From Gonapodya sp. JEL0774 (lineage: Eukaryota > Monoblepharomycota > Monoblepharidomycetes > Monoblepharidales > Gonapodyaceae), in NCBI GenBank assembly GCA_027604505.1, contig JADIIX010000043.1:76775-140774 (forward strand): DNA of 64,000 bases, read 5' to 3'. Under the pieces are notes generated by a model. It ran no database searches, was not told where the DNA came from, and worked only from the letters and a program-made list of their open reading frames with translations. Below, one piece after another: positions 46,876-58,465 of the stretch; the stretch's first letter is position 1; each line of letters starts with the position of its first letter. The position numbers were made by a program, and so were the translations under genes.

Positions 46876-48702
46876 GACAGGAGTCGGTGAACGGGGAATG
46901 GGTGTTGCCGTCGTGGCCTGCAGGTCAGAGGACAAGGGAGGTGTAAGCTGGGACACCGGATGAAGGAGAATGAGAGGGGAAGAATGACGGCGAGACAGTG
47001 AGGAAGTGAAATAGCCAGCTGAGAAGTGAGGTGAACTGGAACGTGTGCCGTCCGGCCAATGTTTCGACAGACGGAGACGAAAGCCAACAGCCAGTCCCAG
47101 TGGCAATCCATCATATTACACTCTCTTGGTGTTGATTTGGCGTCTTTCATCTCATCTTTCCATGGTCGGCCGCCCCCTCAGATCTCCTCTCCTATGGGGA
47201 ACTCACTTCCTCACGTTCCATTCCACCTCTTTTCGTCTTGATATCGTTCTGCTCTATCTTTCCTGAAGTCTTGGGTCGGTAAGATGCCTTGGTTTGGGAC
47301 AACGATTTCAAAGCCACGAAACTGTGGGCTTCCCGTGATTCGTTCGGGTGAACACATATTTTTGTATTGTCATTCTACACGGCAGCAGCGCGCCAGCGAG
47401 CAAAGTTAACCACATCCTGGATACTCTTGTGGGTAAAAAATCGGTTTCCGTCCCGATCGCCTGAAAATGAAGACGCGAGGTGTATTATCAATAGTCCTAA
47501 CCCGGAGCGACCACCTGCTCCACGGGAAACGTATACCTTTCAATGACTACTGTCAATATACAAGGTGATTGATCCGCCCCGATTGTGGTAGCTCTTGCAG
47601 TGGCTGCGAAGGAGTCGGCGCTCCCGCATTAACGGCCCTTGATGGAGGACTTCGCCATTTCTCGCAATTGACTTTTTGCCACATATCAATACAGAAAGAA
47701 TTGATCAAGCATTGATTTCTTGAGACTATGTTTGCGTGGGATTGGCTGAGTTTGGCATGATATGGTTGGCATTCACCACAGAGAATCACCCTCCGATAAT
47801 CCCATCCCATCTCTCCCAAGATGTGACTCACTTGATGAGCCACCTTGGAGCTTGCATAGCTTCATTCAGGTTGTTCCGCTGTTCAGGCCATCCATTTAGT
47901 CTGTTTCAAGGAATCTGTCCGTTTTGATGAATCTACTGATTTCGGATGCAAGCAGAGCATTTTGAAATCTGTGAAATGGCCAAAAAGCTCTGCGTCAATG
48001 CAAAAATACTAAAAGTAAGACAGATAGAGAAGCCCAAGAGGGTGATGAAATGGGACCTCAAGTAGAATCAAAGGTGATTCTCGAGTCATTCTCACAAATC
48101 CAGATGAGGGCCATATCGCTTGGGAAGCACACCAGAATCAGATGTCAACTGTCCATTATATAACACTGATCATGCATGGTATGACTGAATTACATAACTT
48201 ATCAGTGCATTGATTATCTGACTGAATGCTGAACAGAAGTGCCTCCAGATTCTAGGTCATTGAGTATTATATTTATAACTGATTGCTTCGGGCTTGCAAT
48301 GAACCTTGATTTAACGAAGATCTCCAACGGAACAGCGCGCTCAGACCTCTATGGAACCGTGAGTCTACTTTCGAAGAATTGTGTGCTTGTTTCTCGAATT
48401 CTGACTTTTTCACTAGCCATTCTTGCTTGCACATCGATCCTCTTAGTCACTCGCGAATACATAGTGGCTGGTCGCCCTTGACCTTTGAGCACTGTACCGC
48501 TCATCAGGATAGATTGATGCGAGTGGATGTCCAAGCATGCAGGTATCATGTCATTCCTATGTCATTAGTAAGGCAACTCTCTGTATGTGTATGTGAAAGA
48601 CATAATGCGTGCTGATCCTGTGAAGCTACTCTACATGGTCAACTGTCCACGTCACACCCGCCTGTCACTCCATCCTAACCTCGTTCATCGTCAGTGAATG
48701 CA
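46876..48702. other. 1.8-kb region without an assigned gene
   Basis: The largest stretch here without a secure gene. 46876-47110 continues the STUbL open frame without ATG and is probably 5' UTR. On the minus strand, 47690-47375 contains a possible exon pair (separate entry). From about 47900 to 48700 the DNA is AT-richer, with many short direct and inverted strings such as TGCATG, and no coding support. Confidence 0.45.
47375..47690 (-). CDS. candidate exons of an unrecognised small protein
   Basis: On the minus strand an open frame with GEVLHQGPLMRERRLLRSH and GGSITLYID reaches a possible donor (GTAGTC, near 47560). The acceptor TTTTCAG near 47463 then opens a second exon reading DRDGNRFFTHKSIQDVV and NFARWRAAAV, with a stop at 47375. 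Joined, the sentence SITLYIDSDRDGNRFFTHK looks like real protein, but I recognise no family. The 5' end is not found; the only ATG in frame is inside (MRERRLL). It could be a small gene, the 3' end of one, or a relic. Low confidence. Confidence 0.25.
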
Positions 48703-51700
48703 TTAATTGGCGTTCAACCTCCCAATCGATCTGCCAGGCACCCCATTCAATCTGCCCATTGAACGACCCGGAGCTCCCCCTCCCTTCTTGAGGCCCATCC
48801 CTGTGTTGTGATGTCGTCGTAGAAGGTTCCATGAGTGAAGGAAGTCCTCAGATGGGCCTGTTGGATGCTCATACGACGGTGCTTGAACACGATTCAACGT
48901 GCCTGACAAAGTGGAGCGTGAAGTTATGTGTGACTTTCTATTGAATAACCAAGTGCAGAACAATTGGAGTACTCACCGATAAACCATCCCGCAGCAACAG
49001 CCGCTTTCCTGAATGGATTGAAGCACGATTGCAAAGCAAATGCAGAGTGATGACGACACGAAGCGTAGATTGGCGTGCACATAACATGGGCGGAGAATTT
49101 GATCAGCGGAACCATCAGATGAAAGTGAAGGACTTGTGCGAGGTAATGGCCGCGACGCAACACAGTGTGGTCCCAAACCAAAGCGACTCACCATTCTTTT
49201 GATAGTCCTTTCGGAACCCCCAGGGTCTCCCTGCTGCCCCCTCTTCTGGCGTCGTGCTTGCTTCTCTCAACCTCATCCTTCACACCGAGCACCTCTCTGG
49301 CCTCCTCAACCGTCCCTGCAACTACTTCCTCCCCATGGAGAACCATGGATCCCAAAGTCTTGCTTCGGGTCGGCTGGAGGGGCACCAACGCAGGGCGAAT
49401 CGTGGAATCTGCATCCGGGGTGAACGGTAACCGACGAGCGCCAGAGCCAGGGCGTGCAAGTTCAAACATGCTCGAGCCGGTGTTCGTGCTGATTTCGGCA
49501 GTGGTAGGCCTCACAGCGTCCGTCTGTGAAGCTTGGAGCCCGTGTGATGATCGTAGAATGGCGGGGTGGTTGCCATTGGCAGATGGCGATGAAGATTTGC
49601 TGAGCAGGTGTGGCTCTGGGTGTACTTTGTAGTTACTGCTGGGGTTCCGGCGGACAAGCATGTGCCACTGCTCAGGCTTTTGCCACGGGAAAGGAGTTTC
49701 TCCGGCAAGGGTCAAGGAACCTAGCCGACATAGAACCATCCACGGAACGCCTCCTGCCGCGAACAGGCTGCACACACCCCACTCCCAGGGGGTGAGTGGC
49801 ACCACTTGCAAGAATGAACCAAAGAATTGGATGATGACGACTTGAATGAAGCAGATAACAAAAATTATGGCAAGGAACATCTTGTTGCGAAGGAACCCCG
49901 CGAATATATTGATCTCGCCGTTCAGTTGACGTGCTGTGATTTCATTGGCAGCCTGCAGAAGAACAAAGGTGCTGAATATGAGTCCGTTGTTCCGTTCCGT
50001 CAACTCTGTACTCCCGTGGAACTGCGGATCAAGGGGAACAATTTGCGTCGCAGAGAACATGAGTGATATGAGAACTATAAGTTGATAAACCACTTGCGAA
50101 ATGATGTACTCTTGCATAGGACGGGATATGAGTGGCTGCGTGCGGCCATGGGGGGGATGCGACAAGATATCATCGTCTGGCTCGTCGGTAGCTAGTGCCA
50201 ATGCACCCAAAGAGTCCATAATCAGGTTCACCCATAAAAGCTGAACCGCATTGAGAGGCGAGTATCCCACGACAACAGAGCCAATGATGGTGATAGATAG
50301 AGCAACAATGTTGACCGCCAACTGGAACTGCAAAAATTTTCTCACACAGTTCAGGACATTGCGACCCCATCGAATCGCATGCACCACCGATACAAAATTG
50401 TCATCCATTAGAATGATATCACATGCGTTCAACGCGATCTGCGTTCCGGCGATTCCCATTGCGAATCCAATGTCGGCTTCCTTCAGTGCGGGGGCATCAT
50501 TGGTGCCATCTCCAGTGACCGCCACAACTTCTCCGAGCTCTTGAAGTAAGGATACCAGTGTGTGTTTATCGGATGGAGAGGATCGTGCCATGACCTGGAG
50601 TCGAGGTAGGATCGCGATCTTCTCGTCTTTTGAAAGAGCACGGAATACTGGGCCTTCCATCGCGATTCCTTCGCCGAAAAGTATCCCACATTCCCGCGCG
50701 ATCTTACTGGCAGTCAGAACATTATCACCAGTCACCATTCGGACTACAAGGCCCGCCTTTTGGCAAGCCGCAACAGCTCCAGGCACTTCTTTCCGAAGTG
50801 GATCCTTGATACCCACAAGAGCGAGAAACGTGAGATCAAATTCGGGATCTTCTTTGTTGTTCTAGCCAATCCCACAGAGTGCCAGTAGACATTTTTTCGA
50901 GAATGAGTAAGATTGGGTCACTCGCACGCCTCTAACAACTCACATCACTAAGATCCGGTAGCTCATTCATGTCTCTGAACGCCAGAATCAAAGTTCTAAG
51001 ACCCTCTGATGCCCACTCCTTTATCGTAGATCGCAGTTCCTGTTCACGCTTGTCGTCCATTGGTAAAATTGCGTCACCCTTGGCGTTCACTGCACGGGTG
51101 CAAAGACCAAGCAGAATTTCCGAAGCGCCTTTAGTATGGAGACGGAACTTGACTTCTTTCTTGCCGCCAGGGGTGGGAACAAACGGCTCAATGATAGTGG
51201 ACATTCGCTTGCGCTCCGATGAGAACAGCCAAACCCCATTGTCAACTTTCCCACAAGCTCGACGAGCGCTTTCGTAAGATGAGCCCAGCTTTGTGTTGAA
51301 AACAAGCAAGGCACCCTCACTTGCTGATCCAACAAATGTAGGCAGAGAGGTTTCAGTTTTATACTTGACGAATGCGGTAGAGTTGGAGGAAATGGCCTCC
51401 GAGACGAGTTTCTGCATCCTTGGGGTTAGAGTGGTCGGACTGAACGCAATGGCGTCCTTTTCGCCGGATCCTTCACCATGAATGACCCGATCTCCAATCA
51501 TTGCTTTGACTACCGTCATTCGATTCTCCGTGAGAGTCCCAGTTTTGTCTGTGCAGACGCAAGTTGCCTCTCCCATAGTCTCAGACGCATCCAGGTGACG
51601 TACAAAACAATTGTCCTTCATCATCTTGAACATTGAATAAGCTAGCGATATTGTCACAGCAAGTGGAAGACCCTCCGGAACAGCGACCACAATAAGGGTG

Positions 51701-54068
51701 ACTCCCACTGTGAAATAAGTGGCGAGTTCAGTCAAGTAGCTCCATTGCCAACCACCAGTCTGGACTCTGTTTGGCATTGCAGCCGCCCACCGAATAGCCA
51801 GCGCTAGGAAAGTGAGAACACCAGCTGTGATCCCAACTTTTCCAATCAGCACTGCAACATCCCGCAGTTTGGCTTGCAGCACGGTCAAGTCATCTTCACC
51901 ATCATTGAGGAGTTCCTGAATTCGTCCTCCCGACGAGCTTGTGCCAACCGCAGTAACAATCATCATTGCGGATCCTTCGCTCACAAGACAGCCCGAAAAC
52001 AAAAATGGGGCTCTGATGTTCTTCTGCACCGGCAATGACTCGCCCGTAAGGGGGCTCTCGTCTATGACCAAACGATTTCCCTGTACCAAGAGCCCATCTG
52101 CGGGGATCTCATCCCCGACTGAAATCTCCACCAAGTCGCCAACAAGAACATTCCAAGAACTGATGGAGTCCTTGGTACCTCCACGAACGACCTTGACCTT
52201 CTTATCCGATTGCAAAAGAAGTAACTGTTTAAACTTTTGATCCTTGGAATAATCATTACCCGCTGTTACTGTCAATACTATCGCAACCGCCACAAAAATC
52301 GCAACCCCTTCGTACCACCCAGATTCCGGATGAGTTGCAGTGCCAATTATTAGAATCACAACAGCACCAACGAGCAGGAGCTTGATAATCGGATCGTCCT
52401 TGACTGTATCCCACACGATCTCAAGTATAGTGTCCGAAGGTGGGGGGGGTATCACATTCTTGCCGAATTCGCCTTCTCGACGATCTCGATCCCCGGCTTT
52501 CATTTGCAAATCGGTTTCGATTCTCTCCCGTTTTGAAAAGAGCCCAGAGAATTTCTTTTGGGTCGACGCTAACCGTTCCTGGGAGTCAGTAGGCTTGGTT
52601 TCGTTTTCGTCTTCAGAAGACGCAGCCAGGGAAAGTCCCATATGTAAATCTGTTCTGACGAGTGCAGCTACCCCTGCCACCCCACCATACTTCTCCTCCA
52701 ACACAATCAGCTGTTCAGGCTTCACTCGATTGTCGAAGTCAACGATGCTTAGTAAGTCCTCTTTACTGATGCCGTAAGAGGACGGAGGTAGGTCAGCCAT
52801 TCGAACAGTAATACGTGCCAGAGCCTCTTGGATGCCAATGTTGAAATTTCTGACAGCAGCCTTCGCATCAGCAGTGACTGGCAGCGGAACAGCTTGAGGC
52901 TCCAAATCCCCAGTTTTTGGAAGCACAAGGGATTCCTTGTGGGGGAGATCGGGCATGCCCACAGACACTGGATCAGAGTCATCGATGAGGCTCGGAGCAG
53001 CCCGTAAAGCTTCTTTCGCAATCTTTGAAACCTGCGGTAGGACTTCGGGTGTCGATGAAGACGTCAGATGAACAGTGGAAGTCGTGGTGAGCGGCAACGC
53101 AGTCGGGGTTGGGCGAGGTTTCGGTTGTATCTGTGTCATGGCTCCTTCGACTCGCCCATTAAGAGCGTCAACTGAATCGTATGGCTGCGTCAGTGGAGCG
53201 GCTATGACGATGTGCGAGTGATACTCAGGAACGAATTCGCAATATGGACGCATTTAAACGACCCACCTTCTGATTGCTGCTCCCTCACGACCACTCGAGC
53301 CTCGAGGGGGACTACGTTTTCTGAGTACGCCTTAGACTCTGGCCCTGCTACTTCCACGTTGGTTCGACGGAATGCATCGCGGGGACGTGCAGACCCTGGG
53401 GGTGTGGGCCGTGCCTGATACGGGTCCACTCGGTCGTGCGAGAGATTTTCTTTTGATTTATTCAACACTGAAGCCGAGTTATGCACGGCGCCTACTGCTT
53501 CTGAAGGCGAGTCCTGTAAATGGTCAGTTGGCGAGGCGACAGGATGTTGGTTCCCTGGAGATACTGCTCCTTGGTCGCTATACAAGCCACGGTTTCCAAA
53601 CTCATCACGTGAGTGGCTTGCAGGGGTAGTGAGAGAATGGTGCGATGCAACGGTAGGTTTTCCATCGACGTGCGCGCGTTCCGGTGAATCACTGGTCATC
53701 GGCGCCTCGCTTGTGTGACGATCCGCGTGTATAAGAAAGGCGTTCTCTTGTGTTTCAGTAACTGGTTGGCTTTCTGAGCGAATAACTGCGTCCAGTTGCT
53801 TATGCGATGAGCCAAATGGGACTCGAGCAACATTCTGCAATGAGTGGTCAGTCAATGGCACATTGGGAGTTGAGCCGCGGAGGACGGAGGATGAGCCCAG
53901 TCCGCCCTTCACCCGATTCTCCAGAGCCGATGAGTCATGTTGCTCCGAGATACTATCAGACGGTTCGTTGTATGAGTGCGACATTCCTGTGCCAAGATGC
54001 GACGGAACCTGCTCCGCCTGTGCGGGAAACGACTGCGGAGGAGACCGTTGACTGTCGTCTCCGTCCAT
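48703..54068 (-). CDS. plasma-membrane/vacuolar P-type Ca2+-ATPase (PMCA type)
   Basis: Five exons (54068-53267, 53201-50944, 50861-49192, 49008-48977, 48902-48703) encode about 1,653 residues. P2B pumps expel Ca2+ from the cytosol. A disordered N-terminus of about 400 residues is followed by the pump: DESPLTGESLPV (actuator), CTDKTGTLTENRM with the phosphorylated Asp, HTKGASEILL, VVRMVTGDNVLTA, TGDGTNDAPALKEADIGFAM and LLWVNLIMDSLGALALATD. The C-terminal tail after the last helix crosses two small exons (32 and 200 bases) and reads WKAAVAAGWFIGTLNRVQA, resembling the calmodulin-binding segment of animal PMCA. It ends in a near-duplicate GRSMGRLN / GRSIGRLN. The gene shares a 448-bp promoter with the PDE gene. 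Confidence 0.93.
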
Positions 54069-54516
54069 TCAAAAGGTGCACAGAGGATTGCGGGAGGAGG
54101 GTGGGATAACGCGAGCGTGCCTGCCAGATTGGATGAACGCAGTCCACACTTCACACCCAGCCACCGGCTTTTAGACACACAGGAAATAGATAATTCAACT
54201 CCAATGGACTACATGCATAAACGTTAATGTCCTCAAGCGAATGTTCTGACTCGAACCCGAGACTGCAGGACCCGCTACTTATGGCAGGAAGGCAGTAAAC
54301 TCACGAGTCTGACTTTAAAAATTCCAGGAACTTTTAACTACTATCTATAGAGAATCAAATACCAGCAGTTGCACAATTTGGTGATGGTTGTGGATTGAAA
54401 ATTTTATTGTTGCGGTATCGTTGGTGGCACTCCGCCGCACTCAACAATTAACCTGACCCGCCTTGAACTCAATAATACCCGTCAACTGCCCATCGACTGG
54501 CTGCTCTCTGGCGGTC
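54069..54516. promoter_or_regulatory. divergent promoter region (Ca2+-ATPase / phosphodiesterase)
   Basis: 448 bases between the start codons of two divergent signalling genes, which must carry both promoters. A string resembling a tRNA B box on the minus strand near 54250 was checked and has no matching T stem. No coding exon supported. Confidence 0.5.
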
Positions 54517-57500
54517 ATGCGCAGGACGTCTACCCTGCAGGACCGACGCGTACATCCGGACCCGATCAAATATGCCACAGCCAAAGATGAGGACGCGACG
54601 CAATCCAACCATGCTTTGAAACCCGGTCGACTTCCTCTCATATCGGCCGAGACTGATGATGATGAAGAGATACCTGCTGAGAGCTTGACACTTCCTTCAT
54701 ATGAGCAATTGTCTTCATATGAAGGCGATTCTGCATTCAAGGACACGGTGGGGTACGGTTGGCTGTATGTGGACATGCACTTCAAGGACGAGGTGGCCGA
54801 AAAGAATGTGAGATATGAGTTGGTGTCTTGACTTCGTAGTCTTTCGCTGTTCTGAACTAGCCCCTTGAATCGGAATGTTTGCGGTTCCTTCCTTTAGTTC
54901 AGGCAATGGTTTATTGCACGCTCTCGGAGACAGATAATGAAAACGTTTGGAATCACATACTGGATAGTGACCCTGGAGTTATTGGCTCGAGGTGTCTTTT
55001 GTTACATCGAATCACTTGTCCCGATCGACGAAGCCGACTGCAGCAGCACATACTATCGCCACATCGGACCATATTATCCCTCTATTGATTTTCTGTTGTG
55101 GCTGAGCTGTTGCGCTGTTCCAGGTGTGGTCGGCGTTTTGATCATGAAGAAAGCCAGCCTGGAGTTCGTCGTCAAACACGGATTCACCATTCTAATGTTC
55201 TTCCCATGGGTTACACTGTCCGGTAAGCCCCGCCCTCTTGAGAGTAAATGTGGCCTTTCTCATCTGGTGGGTGATTGGTAACATCATTCACAGCAAACCA
55301 CCTCCTTAGGGACTACTTTGTCAATACGAGCCGGCTGTCATATACACCTCTGACATGGACTTCTGTCGTGATGTGTATAGTGACTGTGATAGTGCAAGGG
55401 CCGTGCTGGTACTTTCTGACCGGGCAGTGCATCATCTCCTCCGTTCTAATATGGGTCACAGCTGTGTCATTGTATGGGCACATCACCTTCACAAGAGCCC
55501 CAAAGTCCGATGATCCCAACCAATGGCTAGTGGTCGGAATTGGTATCGCCAGTCTTCTTGCCATCATGCTTTCCAGACAATTGGAGGTGTCGTCCCGGAG
55601 GGATTATCTGGATTGGCGTAGGATCCAAAAAACCAACAAAAAGCTTAGGAACCAGCTTAATCAATTGCAGGGCCATTACGCTCGTGAGGGTGCGGATTTT
55701 GAGAGGTTTGTATGCGTTTTAGTGCCCTACATCATCCGTTGTTCAGGTTGATTCTGAGATCCATCCTAATGTGGTGTGTGTGTTCGAAGCCCTCTAGAAA
55801 AAGCCATAGCTCTTGCGAAGACTCTTCTCGCGGACCCAGACATGGATGCCGATACGGCAGAGATTCTCACGACCATGCTCGATTTTCTCCGGAGCGCGAC
55901 AGTAAACACACCCGACTTCATAAACCAAGACCTCGATATCGACGAAGATCAACAACAATGGCTTTTCAGTGAACTTGGTGGGCTTTGTGGACTAGTTTCG
56001 AAGTCGTCAGATGCCGTACTCACGTTTGAGAATCATTTGCATAAGTTCCGAATCAGCGACGTGCGACAATTGTTGACGAGCGGGATTTTCAATCTCCAAG
56101 CCTACCTCGAATCTTCTCTATTACCATTAACGACGAAGTCGAAGAAGAGTCTCCAGATTACTCTCCATCTCTCGAAGCCGAGCACCAAGATTCTTTCGAG
56201 CTCCCAACGATCATGGCCGGCAGTTCGAAGGACGTGCGTCAAAGTGCAGACTTGGGCTCACAAAACAGTACTGCTGGAGACGCCAACCGAATCAGCACCT
56301 CACTCGCGCGTGTACGGCGGTGGGAGTGGGACTTGTTTGAACTGGCGGATGCATCTGTCCAGCGACCGCTCTCGGTGCTAGCAAATCACTTGCTTAGGAG
56401 CGCTGGGCTGCTTGAAAGCTACAAAATCCCCACGACTAAGTGGAGAACGTTTGTTACTGTTATAGAGCAGGGATACCAACACAACCCCTATCATAATTCT
56501 ATGCATGCCACTGACGTCCTACACGGAGTGCACTGGGTTTTGGGACTCGACACGATTGCAACTCAAATGACGTCGCTTGAATTGCTGGCTGCTTATGTTG
56601 CGGCAATCATTCATGGTGGGCAGCTTCGAAACACTTTTGCAGATCACACTGGGTCAATCCGATCAACTCACCCAATCTTACATCTCCTTCCTCAATCAAG
56701 ACTACGACCATCCTGGTGTCAACAATAATGTGAGTCATGACGCAGGATTGATGAAGATTGTTCGGTCGTCCATCAATCGTTGATCTGGGGTACATCTTTA
56801 GTTTTTGATTAACTCCCGGCATCCCAAATCCGTGCTCTACAGTAAGTTGATTATTTCTGATGCCGGCTCATTGGTAATACTCATCATTTTCAAGATGATC
56901 GCTCCATTTTGGAGAACCATCACGCGGCCTCGGCCTTTTCTGTGCTTGCTGAACCCCAAAATGACTTCCTAGAGAACCTGAGTCCTGCTGATTACAAGGC
57001 TCTTCGTGCTACTGCAATCGACATGGTCCTCGCCACAGATCTTTCACACCATTTCGCGATTCTCTCCTCATTCAAGGCCAAAATCGCGGCCCGAAATTTT
57101 GACTGGCGCACTGTGACCGAAGATCGCAAGCTCCTCTTACAACTCGCAATAAAAATGGGGGACGTGTCAAACCCGGCCAAGCCGTGGTATCTTTATTCCA
57201 AATGGGTAGATAGGATTTTCGAGGAGTTCTTCAATCAGGGAGACAAGGAGAAGGAACTTGGCATACCAGTCAGCCCTTTCATGGACCGGACGAACTGCAA
57301 TTTTGCAAACTGTCAACTAAGTGAGTGGCTAGAACCACCCGGATGCTTAAGCCCAATTCAGAACGAATACATGTTTGTGTCACCGCCACTGCAGGTTTCA
57401 TCGATTTCATTGTTTCGCCACTCTTTGATGCTTTCAATACTTTGATCCCTATCCCTACCATTTTGGATTACATGAAACAAAACCGAGCGCGATGGACTCA

Positions 57501-58239
57501 AGTGAAGACACTCCTGTCGCCGGTACAGAGTCCGCATGTTTCTCAAACGAGCCTCATCCCGAAGCCGCCACCGGTCCAAGACGCTTCGGCTCCTACGCCC
57601 TCCTTGCCTACAACTGCACCTGCTGCTCCCACCCTTGCTCTTCCACCGGGACCATCCAATCACCGCTCCCCGAGCGCATTGTTCCTTAATAAACCTGGCG
57701 GAACGGCAATCGAGAGAAGCACCTTAGCAATGGATATGAGTGCAATGGCTAGTGGGAAACATCGAAATATGACAGACCGGAGTGGTTTCGGATTGCCTCA
57801 GGGTGGGAGTGAGGACAATGCGCCACATATGTTCAAGAGGAATCGATACAATGAATCAGATGACAGCGAGAGTATTGCAGCAACAATTCATGTTGAGAAC
57901 GGAAATCGTTCCGCAGTCAGGCAATTCTCAATGAGTGCGCGGCATGAATCAAGTTCCTTCGTGCGTGTAATCGACTTTGGGGACGGACCTGAGCGGAATG
58001 AAGACCGACATACCTTCGGGGGTGATCAGTACCGTGGCGGTGATGAACCCCGGAGAGATTTGCGGAAGCGGACAGTGGACTCTGCACCGTCGTCAACAAT
58101 GAACATGGCGATAATTGGGAGGTCGAGACCCGGGAGCTCTAATGGAGTTGGCGCAGGGGGTAGACGAAAAGAAAGTGTCCAAGACGGTCGACAGGGGACG
58201 AGACGGAGCAACGGTTCGCTTGAGGGAGCGAGTGGATGA
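54517..58239 (+). CDS. class I cyclic nucleotide phosphodiesterase with six-helix membrane domain
   Basis: About nine exons (54517-54807, 54898-55222, 55294-55705, 55790-55977, 56046 onward) and roughly 1,040 residues. Class I PDEs hydrolyse cAMP and/or cGMP. After about 100 cytosolic residues, six hydrophobic helices follow (from ITYWIVTLELLARGVFCYI to WLVVGIGIASLLAIML), then a helical linker (RRIQKTNKKLRNQLNQL) and a segment SPLEKAIALAKTLLADP. The catalytic domain has the metal-site strings HNPYHNSMHATDVLH, AAIIHDYDHPGVNNN, LATDLSHHFAIL and AIKMGDVSNPAKPW, and the purine-clamp Gln in NCQLSFIDFIVSPLFDAF. A Ser-rich tail of about 250 residues ends it. The membrane layout resembles a transmembrane cyclase half rather than known GAF-type PDEs. 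cAMP versus cGMP preference is unknown. Confidence 0.88.
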
Positions 58240-58465
58240 GAGCTTCGTTGGACTGCCAAGAACGTTTTGCCGGCATGAATCAGCATTAGCATGAAGCTGA
58301 GCGGACATTGGCTGGATTGAAATTATTGTTGATATCTTCGTTATATTTATATAATAATAATATTGCTCTGTATTGTGGTCTGACTGGGTGTTCTTCATAT
58401 GTTCCGTTTGTGCTGGTCTTCACAAGATTCAAGGATTCTTTTCTTGATTTTTTGCCGAGCGGACC

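Noticed and set aside
45782-47266. Several plus-strand open frames opposite the STUbL gene
   Set aside because: They are antisense shadows caused by the biased composition of the Pro/Ser-rich exon.
54231-54310. tRNA-like B-box string on the minus strand (GGTTCGAGTC)
   Set aside because: The bases either side of the loop do not pair into a T stem and no acceptor or anticodon stem could be drawn.
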